Below, one piece after another: positions 12,333 to 23,756 of a DNA stretch of 64,000 nt; the first letter of the stretch is position 1; each line of letters begins with the position of its first letter. The stretch spans positions 195,734,695 through 195,798,694 of the forward strand of contig OV050032.1 in the NCBI GenBank assembly GCA_920105625.2, read 5' to 3'. Origin of the DNA: Clusia tigrina. Taxonomy: Eukaryota > Arthropoda > Insecta > Diptera > Clusiidae. The position numbers were made by a program, and so were the translations under genes. The notes beneath the pieces are model-generated. The model was not told where the DNA came from, made no database searches, and saw only the letters and a list, made by a program, of their open reading frames with translations.

Positions 12333-12489
12333 TGTAAATAAGGCAAAGAGTGTCCTTAGCTTTATTAAAAGGTGGTCGAAGGACTTTAACGATCCACATG
12401 TCACAAAAACACTTTTTGTGACATGTGGATCGTTAAATTCCTTCGGCCACCTTTTTATAAAGCTAAGGACACCCTTTGCCTTATTTACA
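12333..12489. repeat. Near-perfect 157-bp palindrome (77-bp arms, 3-nt loop)
   Basis: The left arm 12333-12409 and right arm 12413-12489 are inverted copies with about four mismatches, separated by CAC. The apex is GTGACATGTGGATCG on both sides. An RNA from either strand would fold into a single long stem. It sits at the 3' edge of a minus-strand LINE remnant. No coding content. Confidence 0.9.
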
Positions 12490-13370
12490 CAGGTGTTAAT
12501 ATGAATGTCTTAGCGAAGTTTCGGATCCATTGTCACACCAATGTCCACAAAACTGAAGACTCTTGTTAGAGACTTCTTTCAAATAGTATATGGATGACGA
12601 AAGGGGTCTCTTCTAGAGAAAACCATTTCTCATGATTTAGTGTCATCAAATTTGCTGAGCACCAAGACGACAATGAAGAAATATCCTCCTGTAACATTTC
12701 CTGAAATGCAGGTGAATAGTGAGATAAATAAAGCTTAACGACGTCTTCGACCATTGAAATGATAGAAAACTCAATGGCAGCTGGAAGGTCATTTATAAAA
12801 ACTAAGAAAAGAACTGGACCTATATGACTTCCCTGGGGAATGCCAGAAGTAGCATCAATTTTCTCTGACAAAGCATCCTTGAATAAAACACTTTGTGAGC
12901 GACCACTTAAATACGATTTAATCCAAAAAACAAGTTTACTGGGAATACCAATTCAATTTAGTTTCTTAACTAGCAGAAGGCCTTACTGAAGAAGTCTGTA
13001 TAAATTACATCAGTTTGCAGACCTGCAGAGAAGCTCTGAATAACTGAATAAGAGAATTCAAGGAGATTTGTGGCAATGGGTCTTCCTTTGGGGAAACCGT
13101 GTTGAAATTATGAAATTACAGACTTTACTGAGACTGCTAAATGAGAGGTAATGATGAACTCAACCAATTTAGGAAGAACTCTTAGTTTAGCTATTCCACG
13201 GTAATTGGACATGTCAGACTTAGATCCACTGTTATGGAGCGGAATCAAATTAGACTCCCTCCAACAAACAGGAAAGTAACCTAACTCAAGTGAAGCGTGT
13301 AAAATACAAGTAAGGGCCCACAATTTTCTGTATACTTTCTTCCCCTTTTAGAGACAGTGGAATTTTCATA
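12490..13370 (-). pseudogene. Jockey-like LINE reverse transcriptase fragment
   Basis: Minus-strand pieces at 13323-13108 and 12871-12566 carry RT landmarks in order: NLIPLHNSGSKSDMSNYRGI, then SGIPQGSHIGPVLFLVFIND, then a degraded catalytic box (VEDVVKLYLS where a xADDxKLY form is expected). Frame breaks between the pieces and the altered catalytic box show it is inactive. Endonuclease and 3' end were not found. Confidence 0.75.
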
Positions 13371-13955
13371 CCCTCAGTGCCAGTCACGCTCACATTTAGC
13401 ACTGTTAAAGTTTTGAAAATTTGGAAGGGTCCTTAAAAATTTTCAAAATTTTTACAAAAGTGTTCCAGCCACTCTGTTCTTGAGTGATAGATTTGGTGAT
13501 GTAGATAATGTACGCCCATATTCATAGATGGATGCTGGTGTTTATTTGTTCTAGTTTAATGTCAACTTTGTTCGGGGAGGTCAATTTTTGCGTGAGGGAA
13601 ATGCGGGGAAAATTTTTCTTCTGCCATGCTTACGAATATAGGAAAGGATTGGAGAGTTGGAACTGCACTTAGGATTTTAATAGGATTGTTGTATTGCACT
13701 ACGAAATAGTCGAAAACTAATTTGGCATATTTGAAATTGTTGATTTTAACTTGGAACTCAGTCGGAAGGGTCCGCAGATATAAAAGAAACAGTCGCAAGC
13801 AAATGATTGTAAGCAAATGAGCTAATTTTATAGGGCTTCATTAGATACGAGTATATCAGTAATTTTCCACATTTTTCCAGAATTCTTCGCATAATTTAAT
13901 AGAATTATATTTCAGTCTCCAAAAACTTGGTGCACAAATGGCAAGCCTTGCATGT
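13371..13955 (-). other. Possible continuation of transposon-derived sequence
   Basis: A minus-strand ORF (13562-13816) contains KLVFDYFVVQYNN, weakly like KLMCDYVLLQYKS in another minus-strand ORF at 38377-38583. Both may be debris of the same unidentified repeat protein. No domain recognised. Confidence 0.25.
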
Positions 13956-13959
13956 GTTA

Positions 13960-14700
13960 AAGGCTACAGCTCAAGAAATTCTCGAGAATTTGAGCAGTGA
14001 CACGGTCAGTTGATGTTGCCTTCGTACACTCCATTGCCCAGCCCTCGCTCGCTTGAGACTCAAATATCTCGGAAGTCGGTTACTGGAGAGTCTTGGACAT
14101 TGCTCTACTTAGAACTTTCAGACCTATCCAAATTTGTCAGCAACTCCGGATGCTTGTAAATGTACAAAAGCATATTACCATTTTCTTTAGGCTCGCGAGG
14201 ACATGGCAACAAAGCGGCACTATTGCTCATTGAGGCGACCCGTGGTCGCCAACTATTTTACTTACCTACCTACACTCCACTGCACCTACCGCAGACTTCA
14301 TGTTCGAACGGAGTCCTTAGTTCGATATGCAATAGATGCAAATTAGTGCCTAGAACTGGGAATGGCGCCATAACTCTTTGTCGGAAAATATCATACAAAA
14401 ATCACGACAAATTGAACTGAAAAAATTCTGTTTAAAACTAGTTTAATCAGAATTGTATAAATTGACAATTGGTCTGTTTTGGGTGCTGCTATTTCCAGAG
14501 TATCATTTGGATGAGGCCATAAACCAAGCAACTGATGATTTCCTCAACGGCTCTTAAGAAATTAACTACGCGTTTGAGGATGTAACCAAGTGTAGTCAAT
14601 TGTCAACTCATAAGTAGTATTCCTCTGCTACCGTACACTTGAACATGCCTGAGTGTCTAAGGATAGCCATATAATCTAATCTAACCTACCTACACATATA
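13960..14700 (+). pseudogene. LINE 3'-end remnant
   Basis: Contains the tail sequence CATTGCCCAGCCCTCGCTCG, and further on GGCTCGCGAGGACATGGCAA. Both have close counterparts at 41910-42080, so these are two copies of one LINE family. It ends with TAATCTAATCTAACCTACCT, a typical tail. No intact frame. Confidence 0.55.
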
Positions 14701-14799
14701 TAGATTAGTTGTATAAGCATTGGTCAACACAAAAAGTGTTGGTACACTCTTTAATGGTTATATTAATATCTAAATATACATCAAGGGAGGTTCAACTAG

Positions 14800-16330
14800 G
14801 ACCGTCGAGCCACAATGATGATGATGATGAAGATGAGGATAGTCTCATCTACAGTAATTCTGTCAGGTTGATTTTCGACAGGAATTCATATATTTTGGGG
14901 GAATCAAGTTGAAGAATCTTGCTCATATCTAAGATATATTCTCGAAAACACTTGAGTCTTTTGTGTGCCAATGGCCCGCAGTCTGTGTTCAGGTGCAGTG
15001 AGATTTCGTCACTTTTTCCACACAATCCACAGGTGGCATCTGAAGATATACCCAACTTATTCATATGGTAGTTGAGTCTACAGTGTCCGCTTAAAATGCC
15101 TGTGATGATTCTTAATTTACTCCGAGGCATGGTTTTCAACTCTTTGGCTCTTTTAGAATTAAAATCTCCCAGAAGAGCTTTGGACTGTCTTAATCTCGGA
15201 AGATTTTTCCAGATTTGACTTCTTTTTGCATCTGTAAACTACTTCAGCAGACCTCCAATGGTGTTGGAAGATAGTTCTCTGAACGGTTCAGGGCAATTGA
15301 AAGGAGAGGCCGCAGACTTTCTTGGTAAACGATCAGGCTTCTCATAACCTTATACTCCTATGTGGCCTGGTACCCACATTAGAGATAACTTGTTCATACT
15401 GACTAGGGTGTTCAGCTTCCCAATACAGTCCCATACAAGTTTAGACCTCACTAAGGGTGAGCTCAGACTCTTGAGGACTGCTTGACTATCAGATAGTATC
15501 ACGATGATTTTCCCTCGATATTTCCTGTCAATGTTGTTCTGGGCACATCCTTCAATTGCGTGAATCTCCGCTTTAGAAATGCTTGGGAAAGAACCCATTA
15601 GTTCCCAGTCCAAATACTCCTGCCTTAGTTTCGTCCATTGTCTTAGAACCGTCTGTATACCATGAGAGGGAGATTTCTCTAATTTTATACATCTCAGTTG
15701 GACCTTTCCATTCTTTTTTGCCACTCATCTTTGTACTGTATTTGTGTGCAAAGTTGACTTTTCTTGGCATAACATCCTTGTAAGATTTTAGGATACCATA
15801 TTCTTCAGCTGAATTGTTACCCCATATATTTTGGGAGTAATTTGATTCTCTCGAGATCATTTCTTGTATACTGCTAAGAGATTTCCTAGCAGAGTCTTCA
15901 ATTACTAGATGTAAGGGTGTTAGATCTGGTATAACTTCCATTGCTGCCGTTGGACAGGTGCGCATAGCTCCAGTGCTGACAAGGCAGGCACGGCGATGTA
16001 CTTTACTTAATGCAGATTTCGCTGTCTTAAGGCTGACTCTATTTGTTCAGGCTACAGAGCCAAAGGTGATGATTGGTCTCACTATCAGGGTATACATCAG
16101 CGAACGATTTTTGAGTTACATCCCCAAGATTTAGCAGCAAGCCGTCTTCATATCATTAAGGAAGCTGTAGCCCACTTGGTGGTTGCTGTCAGGTGAACCT
16201 TCCACAATAACTTTTTGGTGAAAATGACTCCGAGGTATTTGATCTCAGAGCTAATATCGACCTGTGTACCATTTTAAAGAATGGGTTTCTATATGGTAGA
16301 GATCTTTTTCTAGTACATGGGACAAGGGTG
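14800..16330 (-). pseudogene. LINE remnant with RNase H domain
   Basis: Minus-strand order: degraded RT C-terminal part (16330-15970); MRTCPTAAMEVIPDLTPLH linker; RNase H with WYTDGSKT, then after a frameshift near 15600 SKAEIHAIEG, ILSDSQAVL and LMWVPGHIGV; then a zinc-knuckle region (ATCGLCGKSDEISLH) at 15139-14849. The RNase H acidic residues are present, but multiple frameshifts make it nonfunctional. The order matches R1/I-like LINEs. Confidence 0.75.
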
Positions 16331-17736
16331 GTCTTCGAGGGTTCTACGTTTTAAGTTATTCTATAATTGTATTATGTAATAAACTGTTTAATAGTGATAA
16401 TAATATTATAATTTCTTGAAAGATATAATTCCGTGAGAATAATTGCTCTTGAAAAATAGTTCTCGTAAGTAAATTTATTTGATGAGAATTTTTCAATTTC
16501 AAGTTTTGTTTGCACTGAAGTTGGTTTCTGTTCCATTTTAATTATAAAATAGTTTTGCTTTCTGATGACAAGTATCGCGGCGTATCCAGTATCAATGATA
16601 ATACTCACCATTAGACAATTATAAAGGAGTTACTTGCCACTCCTACCTACCTACCTACCTACTTCGTAATTATAATGCTTTTGATAAGAATTCAATTCGT
16701 CTCTGTTTCTTGGGAAAAATTCTTTTAAAGCTACTCTTATGAAACCACAATCTTAAACAATATTCTCATCGAGTGAACATCCATAAAAACACATTGGAAA
16801 ATTCTCGTTGAAACTAGTCTAACTTTAATCTCAAGGGACTAAAAGATGGGGAATACGTAACCAAGTTTAAGATTACTTCCAACAGAAAAAGCGTTGAGAA
16901 CAAATATCTCATCGTTTATCGGTGGTCTCATGGATATTATAGCATAATTTGATCTCTATATCATCAGTTGGAGCCTAATTAGATATTTTTGAAATGAGAT
17001 ATAGAAGTATATAGAGGAAGTGAGCTTGGACTGTTTGGTTGGTTGGTTCAGGTGGCTGATCCACGGCATCCTCGCATGAATGACAATTAGCGCCTTATCG
17101 CCGTGTTAAAACCACGAACCCTCCTAAGCGCTGGAAAAATATGGGTTGTTAACTTGATCCGTTTTGTGGAATTTGGGTATTTTAGAACATCCTTCGGTTT
17201 TACACCCGAGACGTTGGATAGTTCCACTAGAACATAGTTTCCCATAGAGCTTGGGCTGTGTGCGAGTACGTTTTTACAAACATAAACGCGATTTGATGTT
17301 TCAAATGAAAAAAAACGCAGAAAGTTAAAATGTAGTTCGCCCCTTATTATAACTAGGACTATATATAATACTAGGACGATGAGTAAACTTTATAGACATA
17401 CAATTATATATATAAGATTCGATGCCACTGCAGCTGATATGAACTTCTATATCTAATACTATAACTAATTAGTTACACACCTTTAGAACTGTTGATCCGT
17501 TTTATCTTATTTCCCTTGAATTAATGAACTACCTTACGGAATATGTAATGTAAAATTCTAGAGAGCAAAGGTCGACTTTGAAAAAACGATTTAGAACAAC
17601 CCATCAGTTGAGTTGTGCAGTGAAGCAGCAGTGATAAAAATAATTTGGAAGTGGGCACATAAATTAAATTGTTCTACTCCAGAAAATTAATTCTTTACTT
17701 ATATTTAGAATAAGTGTGCACTAAACTCTTATTAAG
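16331..17736. other. No gene recognised; downstream flank of receptor pseudogene
   Basis: AT-rich sequence with an (ACCT)n microsatellite at about 16645-16663 and no supported coding region. Confidence 0.4.
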
Positions 17737-19011
17737 TCAACAATTATTCTGCATAAGGATAAGCCAGGAGACCAACGATTCGTCTAGCCACTCCGAAAAT
17801 CTATGTTGCATAACCGTTGAACAGTAGGCGAATATGGTGACAGTGAAGCTCAGAGCGCACTGGTTATTCAGCTGAAATACGTCGTAGACACTGAAGTGGA
17901 CGTGATGCGCCACATTGTCGAGAATATATTGTGGCATCTGTAGTAGTTAGAAAAACAAACTGAGAACAGGATATGAAGGACATATACAGACTTAACAACC
18001 GAATAACTTACTGATATGTTCAGTGCATCCCGGAGACTCTGAACTGCCAATAAGTCGCATGCGTGCTTGTACCTTCGAGTGACTCGTCCTGCTGTGCTGA
18101 AGAGTAATACGATCTCCACAAAATAGGCAAGCACGACCATGAACTGCTTCACTGAATACATATCAGTCATTGAACTAAACACCAAATACAAGGTGAAGAT
18201 TAGTTTGTAGGCGCAATACCAAAAGGTCCGACCAGAGAGCAGCGTGTTCATGTCCCTGTTCAGCAAATACATTCGCCACAAAATTGGCTGCACTTCGTTG
18301 CGTACGCCTTCACAGTTCCGTATCAAGTCAATTAATGTGCCACAGACAGTATCCAAGTGGAAAAGTGGCACCATGGACGCAATAAATAAAAGACCCGAGT
18401 GGCAAGCATTGCAGTCACCACTTAACACCAACTCAAGCAAATTGTTAAGACGAATGGATAAATCTGCATACTATATACCACCATTCAGGAAAAATGAAAG
18501 GTGAACAATTTGCAACACTATTGTCAGTGCCAAGATGGATAAATGAGAAGTTCCGAAGAAAGCTCGGAGCGAGTGATTCGGTGGTGACACCCACACTACC
18601 CACTCGCATCACAACACATTTACTTACAGTTCCTTCACGTCGATTTGCAGGCATCACAATTTCTGCATTAGTTGCTGATACTGAGAGCGATGCCAACACC
18701 GCTCGACTGAGAGCACACAAAATCCTAAATAAACTCAAATGTAAACACGAAATTTTGCAATGTATTGGGGGCAACCCAAGTGTCCGAAACGGCGAAATTT
18801 GTCAGAAAAATTCCCCAAGAATATTTCAACGACCAGCCATAGAAGTACACGAATATTCACGATAATCCCACAGTCTGGAGGAGTAGTTTCGAACTGATTT
18901 ATCCGGTTGGCTGATTATTTTGTGGACACACTTGGCTGTGGCCGGAAACGAGAGCAGTGTAGTAGAGCGCAATGGTGGAAAATACGTTACGACATCGGCA
19001 GCGAGGCCGTG
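17737..19011 (-). pseudogene. Gustatory receptor pseudogene (Gr copy C)
   Basis: A homologue of the intact receptor at 23757-24994. The ancestral start codon is ACG (19009-19011), codon 8 is TAA (18988-18990), and an 8-nt deletion follows, with further frame breaks up to about 18440. From 18440 to 18012 the frame is open and encodes the receptor C-terminal half. A 74-nt intron (17938-18011, GTAAGT…CAG) and a final exon 17937-17737 follow. The last exon ends in a different tail (…HRFSEWLDESLV…) than its neighbour. From about 17833 to 18334 it is nearly identical to the intact gene, intron included; outside that tract it is strongly diverged. It cannot encode a full seven-helix receptor. Confidence 0.9.
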
Positions 19012-19061
19012 GTGCTGACAGGAAGTATATTAAGGAACTACTTTCCCAATCGACCCCCAAA

Positions 19062-19202
19062 TTCGTCACAACTAATGAAGTAGCACTTAAGTAAATTATT
19101 GGGCGTTTGGGTTACTCCAGCGCAGCCAACGACTGCCCACTGAACTGTGGAATTACACACTTGCATACGAGAACTTTTGACGCGCTGGTAAAATGGTGGA
19201 AA
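19062..19202 (-). promoter_or_regulatory. Upstream conserved block of receptor copy C
   Basis: Shares ACTGTGGAATTACA and flanking sequence with the blocks upstream of the other two receptors (25046-25236 and 59990-60187). It lies about 50-190 bp before the lost start codon. It is probably ancestral promoter or 5' UTR sequence. It includes an upstream ATG starting MQVCNSTVQ on the minus strand. Confidence 0.5.
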
Positions 19203-19773
19203 CTGAGTTTTACTTGAAGGATTGTACAATAAGAAAATATTGTAATAACAAGAAATCAAATCGAAAAAGGAGAAGAAGTCACGAAAATCGAAAATAGAAG
19301 CAAAGCCAAAGCAAAATGCAGAACAGTAAATACCCGAACACATTTATTCCAAGAAAAATCGGTGGAGAAGACTGAAATCGGAATGGACTTTGAACACTGC
19401 AAATGGAAGCTCACAGTAAAGCCACATTTTGAACCTTTTGTAAGTACGAACATAATTTTGTGTATATCCTTTATCCTTAAAAAGGGAAAACTAAACTTTA
19501 ATTGTAAACGAAATCTTCTTTAGGTAATTTACTAGAAGATCTGCGTAAGGCCTGCGTTATATCTGCTTGTAAGTCGTAATATTTATCGTATATCGACGCA
19601 TTTTTATATATCGTAATATATATTCTATTATATATCGTAATATATATCTTAATTTAATATCATTTAAATTCGGTATTCCTGTATAGGTGCGTGTGTAACG
19701 TACCAAGGATCGTTTGGTATCAATAGTAAGACCTTCGATTGGTATATTTTCAGAACCGCAATATTGAATTTCA

Positions 19774-21445
19774 CCCTTCTTTGCTGAACAGCGAAGAAGA
19801 AACCTCAACAGAAACATCCCTGTCGACCCGCCCACCACAGAAGAAATCAGCCTAGCAATCCATAAGCTAAAATTCAACAAAGCTGCTGGACCTGACGAAC
19901 TTCCTGCTGAACTCTTGAAGTATGCCGCTAATATAATCTCTCACGCACTCTACCCTATCATGCATAACATTTGGGCGTCTAACACCATCCCCACTGACTG
20001 GAAAGAGGGAATCATAATCACTATTCCAAAAAAAGGCGATCTCAGCCAATGTAAAAATTGGAGGGGCATAACCCTTCTCAACTCCATCCTGAAAATCCTA
20101 GCTCTTATCATCTTAGATAGAGTGCCAGGTGTACTCAACAGCCAGTTGCGGCGTGAAAAAAATGGGTTCAGACCAAACCGATCTTGCGTGGACCACATCA
20201 ACACATTACGCATAATTGTGGAGCAATCTGTCGAATGGAGATCGCCACTATTTCTCCTTTTCGTGGACTTCGAACGTGCGTTTGACACGGTTAACAGAGA
20301 CGCAATATGGTGCTCTCTACAAAATTGCGGAGTTCCGGACAAGATCATCGAGCTCATAAAGGCCCTATATAAAGACGCGAACCTTAGTGTGCGTTATAAA
20401 GGTAAAAATAGTGCCAACTTTAATATAAACGGAGGCGTTAGGCAGGGGTGCGTTCTGTCACCACAGTTGTTTATAATGGTCTTGGATGATGTCCTTAGGC
20501 GTACTAATGCGGAGACGGAGGAGGGGTTGCAGTGGAGATTAAACCAAAAGCTCAGCGATTTGGACTACGCTGATGACATCTGTTTCATGACGCACACGTT
20601 AGCAGGCGCCTCGTCAAGAATACGCCAACTAGCCGTAAACGCTCATGCAGCTGGCCTCAAAATCAACTTCTCCAAAACTAAACTTTTGTGACTGCAAACT
20701 GCAAATACATCTCCACTCACTGTACTGACAAATGATAACTCCACCATCAACATTGAGGACGTTGACAGCTTCTACTACCTTGGTAGCTACATAACAAAAT
20801 ATGGGGGTGCAACATCTGATGTGGCAGCACGCATAAACAAAGCACGGTCTGCATTCCGGAATTTGGATCGAATTTGGCGTCCTCATGTGATATCGCTGAT
20901 TCGCACAAAAATACGAATATTTAACACCAGCATAAAACCTGTTCTGTTGTATGGGTCTGAAACATGGTTGGTCTCAGAACAAAGAACTCGACAACTTCAA
21001 ACTTTTGTCAACAAATGTCTACGAAGAATCTGCCGCATTTTCTGGCCGACAACGATCATGAACGAAGATCTGTGGCGCCTCACCAATAGCGAGCCTATTG
21101 ACACAGAAGTTAAAAGACGCAAATGGAGCTGGATAGGGCACATTCTGCGTAGTGAAGACACCAACATTGCAAAGATGGCCTTTCAATGGGACCCACATGG
21201 TAGTCGGAAAGCAAGACGCCCACGACAAACATGGGTACGCACTATCCACGCCGAAAGTCACCACAGAGCCACCTGGAACGAAATAAGACACCTGGCTGCT
21301 GATAGAAACCGTTGGAGAGCTTTTGTGACCGCCCTATGCTCCGACTAGGAGCGATATTTGACTCTTTTATAATTATGTCTTTTAGTTAACTTTGTTAGCA
21401 TAAGTATAGTTTTATTGTGTCAAATGTCATGGAATTAATAATAAT
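19774..21445 (+). mobile_element. 5'-truncated RTE-like LINE with 14-bp target-site duplication
   Basis: The insertion is flanked by AATATTGAATTTCA at 19760-19773 and 21446-21459. The single reading frame (about 19796-21348) encodes a reverse transcriptase: KAAGPDELPAELLKYA, WRGITLLNS, FVDFERAFDTV, GVRQGCVLSPQLF and DLDYADDICFM, followed by the C-terminal region with RRKWSWIGHILRSED and RPRQTWVRT. It ends at WRAFVTALCSD. One in-frame TGA (20689-20691) interrupts it; otherwise it is open. The endonuclease and 5' end are missing. A short 3' UTR and (AAT)n tail precede the right duplication. It inserted between two receptor genes. Confidence 0.9.
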
Positions 21446-21459
21446 AATATTGAATTTCA

Positions 21460-22253
21460 GATCCCCACAACTGGATACCATGCGTCCATAGAAGCTTCAG
21501 TATTACTTCATAAATTATATGTAAATTAAACTGTTTTTGGGGTTGCTGCACCAAATTTTTATTTTACAATGTCCGTTGAGTTCCTCTCAAGGACTGCAAC
21601 TTAAAACTAAACTTGACTAGACTAAAGCTCAACTCAGCTCTCGCTTCTTCCTCATCACCCCTCGACCATTTGGCGACGCTGCAGTCAGTGCATGTTTGCA
21701 TTATCACAAACATGGGCGAGGCAGTTTGTTGTTGTTGTCTCTTGCCCAACTCAACTTTCCCAATGCTCAAGCTCAGCTTCGCTGCCGATATGCAGAAGTA
21801 AGCGAACGAGGCCTTGGATTACGTGACCTTCAAACATTTCGGCATAACTTGTATGTTCTCCACTGAAAGTTGGGAGCCATTTCAAAGATATTAGATTCGA
21901 ACCCAATTGTGTTCTTTTAGCGAATACTCGTATTATGCTTTTGCCAAGTCAGTGGATGATGTAAATGTATGCCAGGATGATGTAAATGTAAATGTATGCT
22001 TGGTAATTGTTGTTAAAGGGTAGTTTACCGTCGTTAAAAAGTACCGGGGGACACGTGTTCCTTCTGATTTTGAAAGTTTTTTGAAAATACTGGGTCTCAT
22101 TTGTTCGCATTCTCCATTTTTATATCCAGGCCTCTACGTGGTAAATGTTTGATTGTAGGTCAGCCGATGATAGAATGCTTCGCCTTTATCAGGGCGTCAT
22201 CAGCCAAGGTTGCAGTGGTGGGGAAGTCAGCTGTAAATAGTGTGCAAAGTACG
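21460..22253. other. No gene recognised
   Basis: Contains only short ORFs and a small direct repeat of GATGTAAATGTAAATGTATGC around 21957-21998. Nothing further can be supported. Confidence 0.4.
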
Positions 22254-22488
22254 GGATCCAGAACAATTGATTGGATATGATTATGTGGCTTCGTCGTTGA
22301 ATTTGATCATTAAATCTCTATCTTGAAAATAGGAGTTCAAGATACAGTAATAATGAAAAGGCAAAAAGCTTGTTTTAGTATGTAAACTAATCCAGGGAGG
22401 CAGTACACTTGATCTTCAAGATAGAGATTTAATGATCAAATTCAACGACGAAGCCGCACAATCATATCCAATCAAGTGTTCTGGATCC
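22254..22488. repeat. Long hairpin: 74-bp inverted arms, 87-nt loop
   Basis: 22254-22327 and 22415-22488 are inverted copies with few mismatches. Landmarks are GGATCCAGAAC at the outside and CTCTATCTTGAA at the inside. There is no ORF across it. It lies between the RTE-like LINE and the intact receptor. Confidence 0.85.
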
Positions 22489-23756
22489 TTCCAACTACAT
22501 ACGAGTGGGTATGTCCAGACATGCAGCAGTACAAAACTCTTTATTTTCAAAGGCTTCTTTATTGACCTGGTACACTCGATGTACTTGCTCAGTAGTGGAG
22601 AGCTATTTTCGAAAACCAGGACTGGAGTTCTCCGAATGAAAGCAGTTTGTCCTTTCTTGAAATAAACAGATATTTCACCTTTATAGTTAGAAACACTTTT
22701 CTCTTTGTGTCTCAAAGATTGTATATTTAATAAGGTGAGGTTTAATCAAATCAAAATGTGTTCTAATCGATCTTCAAATCTGTGGTTTTGTGAATAACAG
22801 TTTTCCTCTAAGAAAACTTTTCGATATACGAGTATTGCTGGATTTGCATATTGCTTTGCACCATTTTGGAGTTGTGTGTTGACGGTGGATGATCAGTAAG
22901 GATCAGTTTGGGTGAGAGTTCATCTTTACTGCTGTAGGTACTGCCCGGAATTACTACGAAATTCATTGGAAATCCCATATAGCAGCTCAATGCAATTTCA
23001 GAAGTGATCCTACGTATTCAAATAATGCACATTTCTAAATAAGTTGAATTATTGTCAATTTGGCATATTTGAAAAAGGTGGAAAGCAATTTTAAATGTCA
23101 CGTTCTCAATTCAAGTGTCATGACGCTTTATAATATGAATTTCTTTATTGAATCCGACGACTTCAGACAAAGAAGTTTTCATTAACTGCTGCCTTGAGTC
23201 ATGCTGATGATGTGGTCCTGAAGCAGTTTATTTCGCAGCAAACGGAGACCTAAAAAAGGCAATCTACTCTTTGTATGCCAGTGGTGGGTAAAGCCCCCAG
23301 AACACGTCGCAATGATTTCTGCTTCTTATAGTTTTGGAAAAATGTTGTTAGACTGCAGAATGCTCTATGAGATTTCTAATTTAATACTCGTCCACATAAA
23401 CAACTTACCCATGTCCGCCATCACCAATAGCATATCCAATTCATATGATGCAAATAAGAGCGGAAGATGGGATTTTAAGATTGAAATGAGAAAAAATGCA
23501 CAATGTGGGAACAGTATCCTTAGATTGTAATATGCTGTAAAAGTTAGACTTCAATTCGCCTTCTTTTTGAGTAGGACTATAATACTAAGGGAAAAGCCCT
23601 TCCATATAACACAATTCCTTGATGGAGCTAATTGACTATTATTCTTTTACAACGTGAACTCTTTATTGGCAATGAGAATAAGTAAGAATAAGAATAATAA
23701 AGAATAAGAATATATAAGAATAAGAATAATAAATTAGTCTACACAAGGATGTGTCA
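22489..23756. other. No gene recognised; 3' flank of intact receptor
   Basis: Short ORFs only. An (AATAAG)n-type microsatellite at about 23680-23733 lies just beyond the receptor stop codon and includes AATAAA-like strings on the plus strand. Confidence 0.4.
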
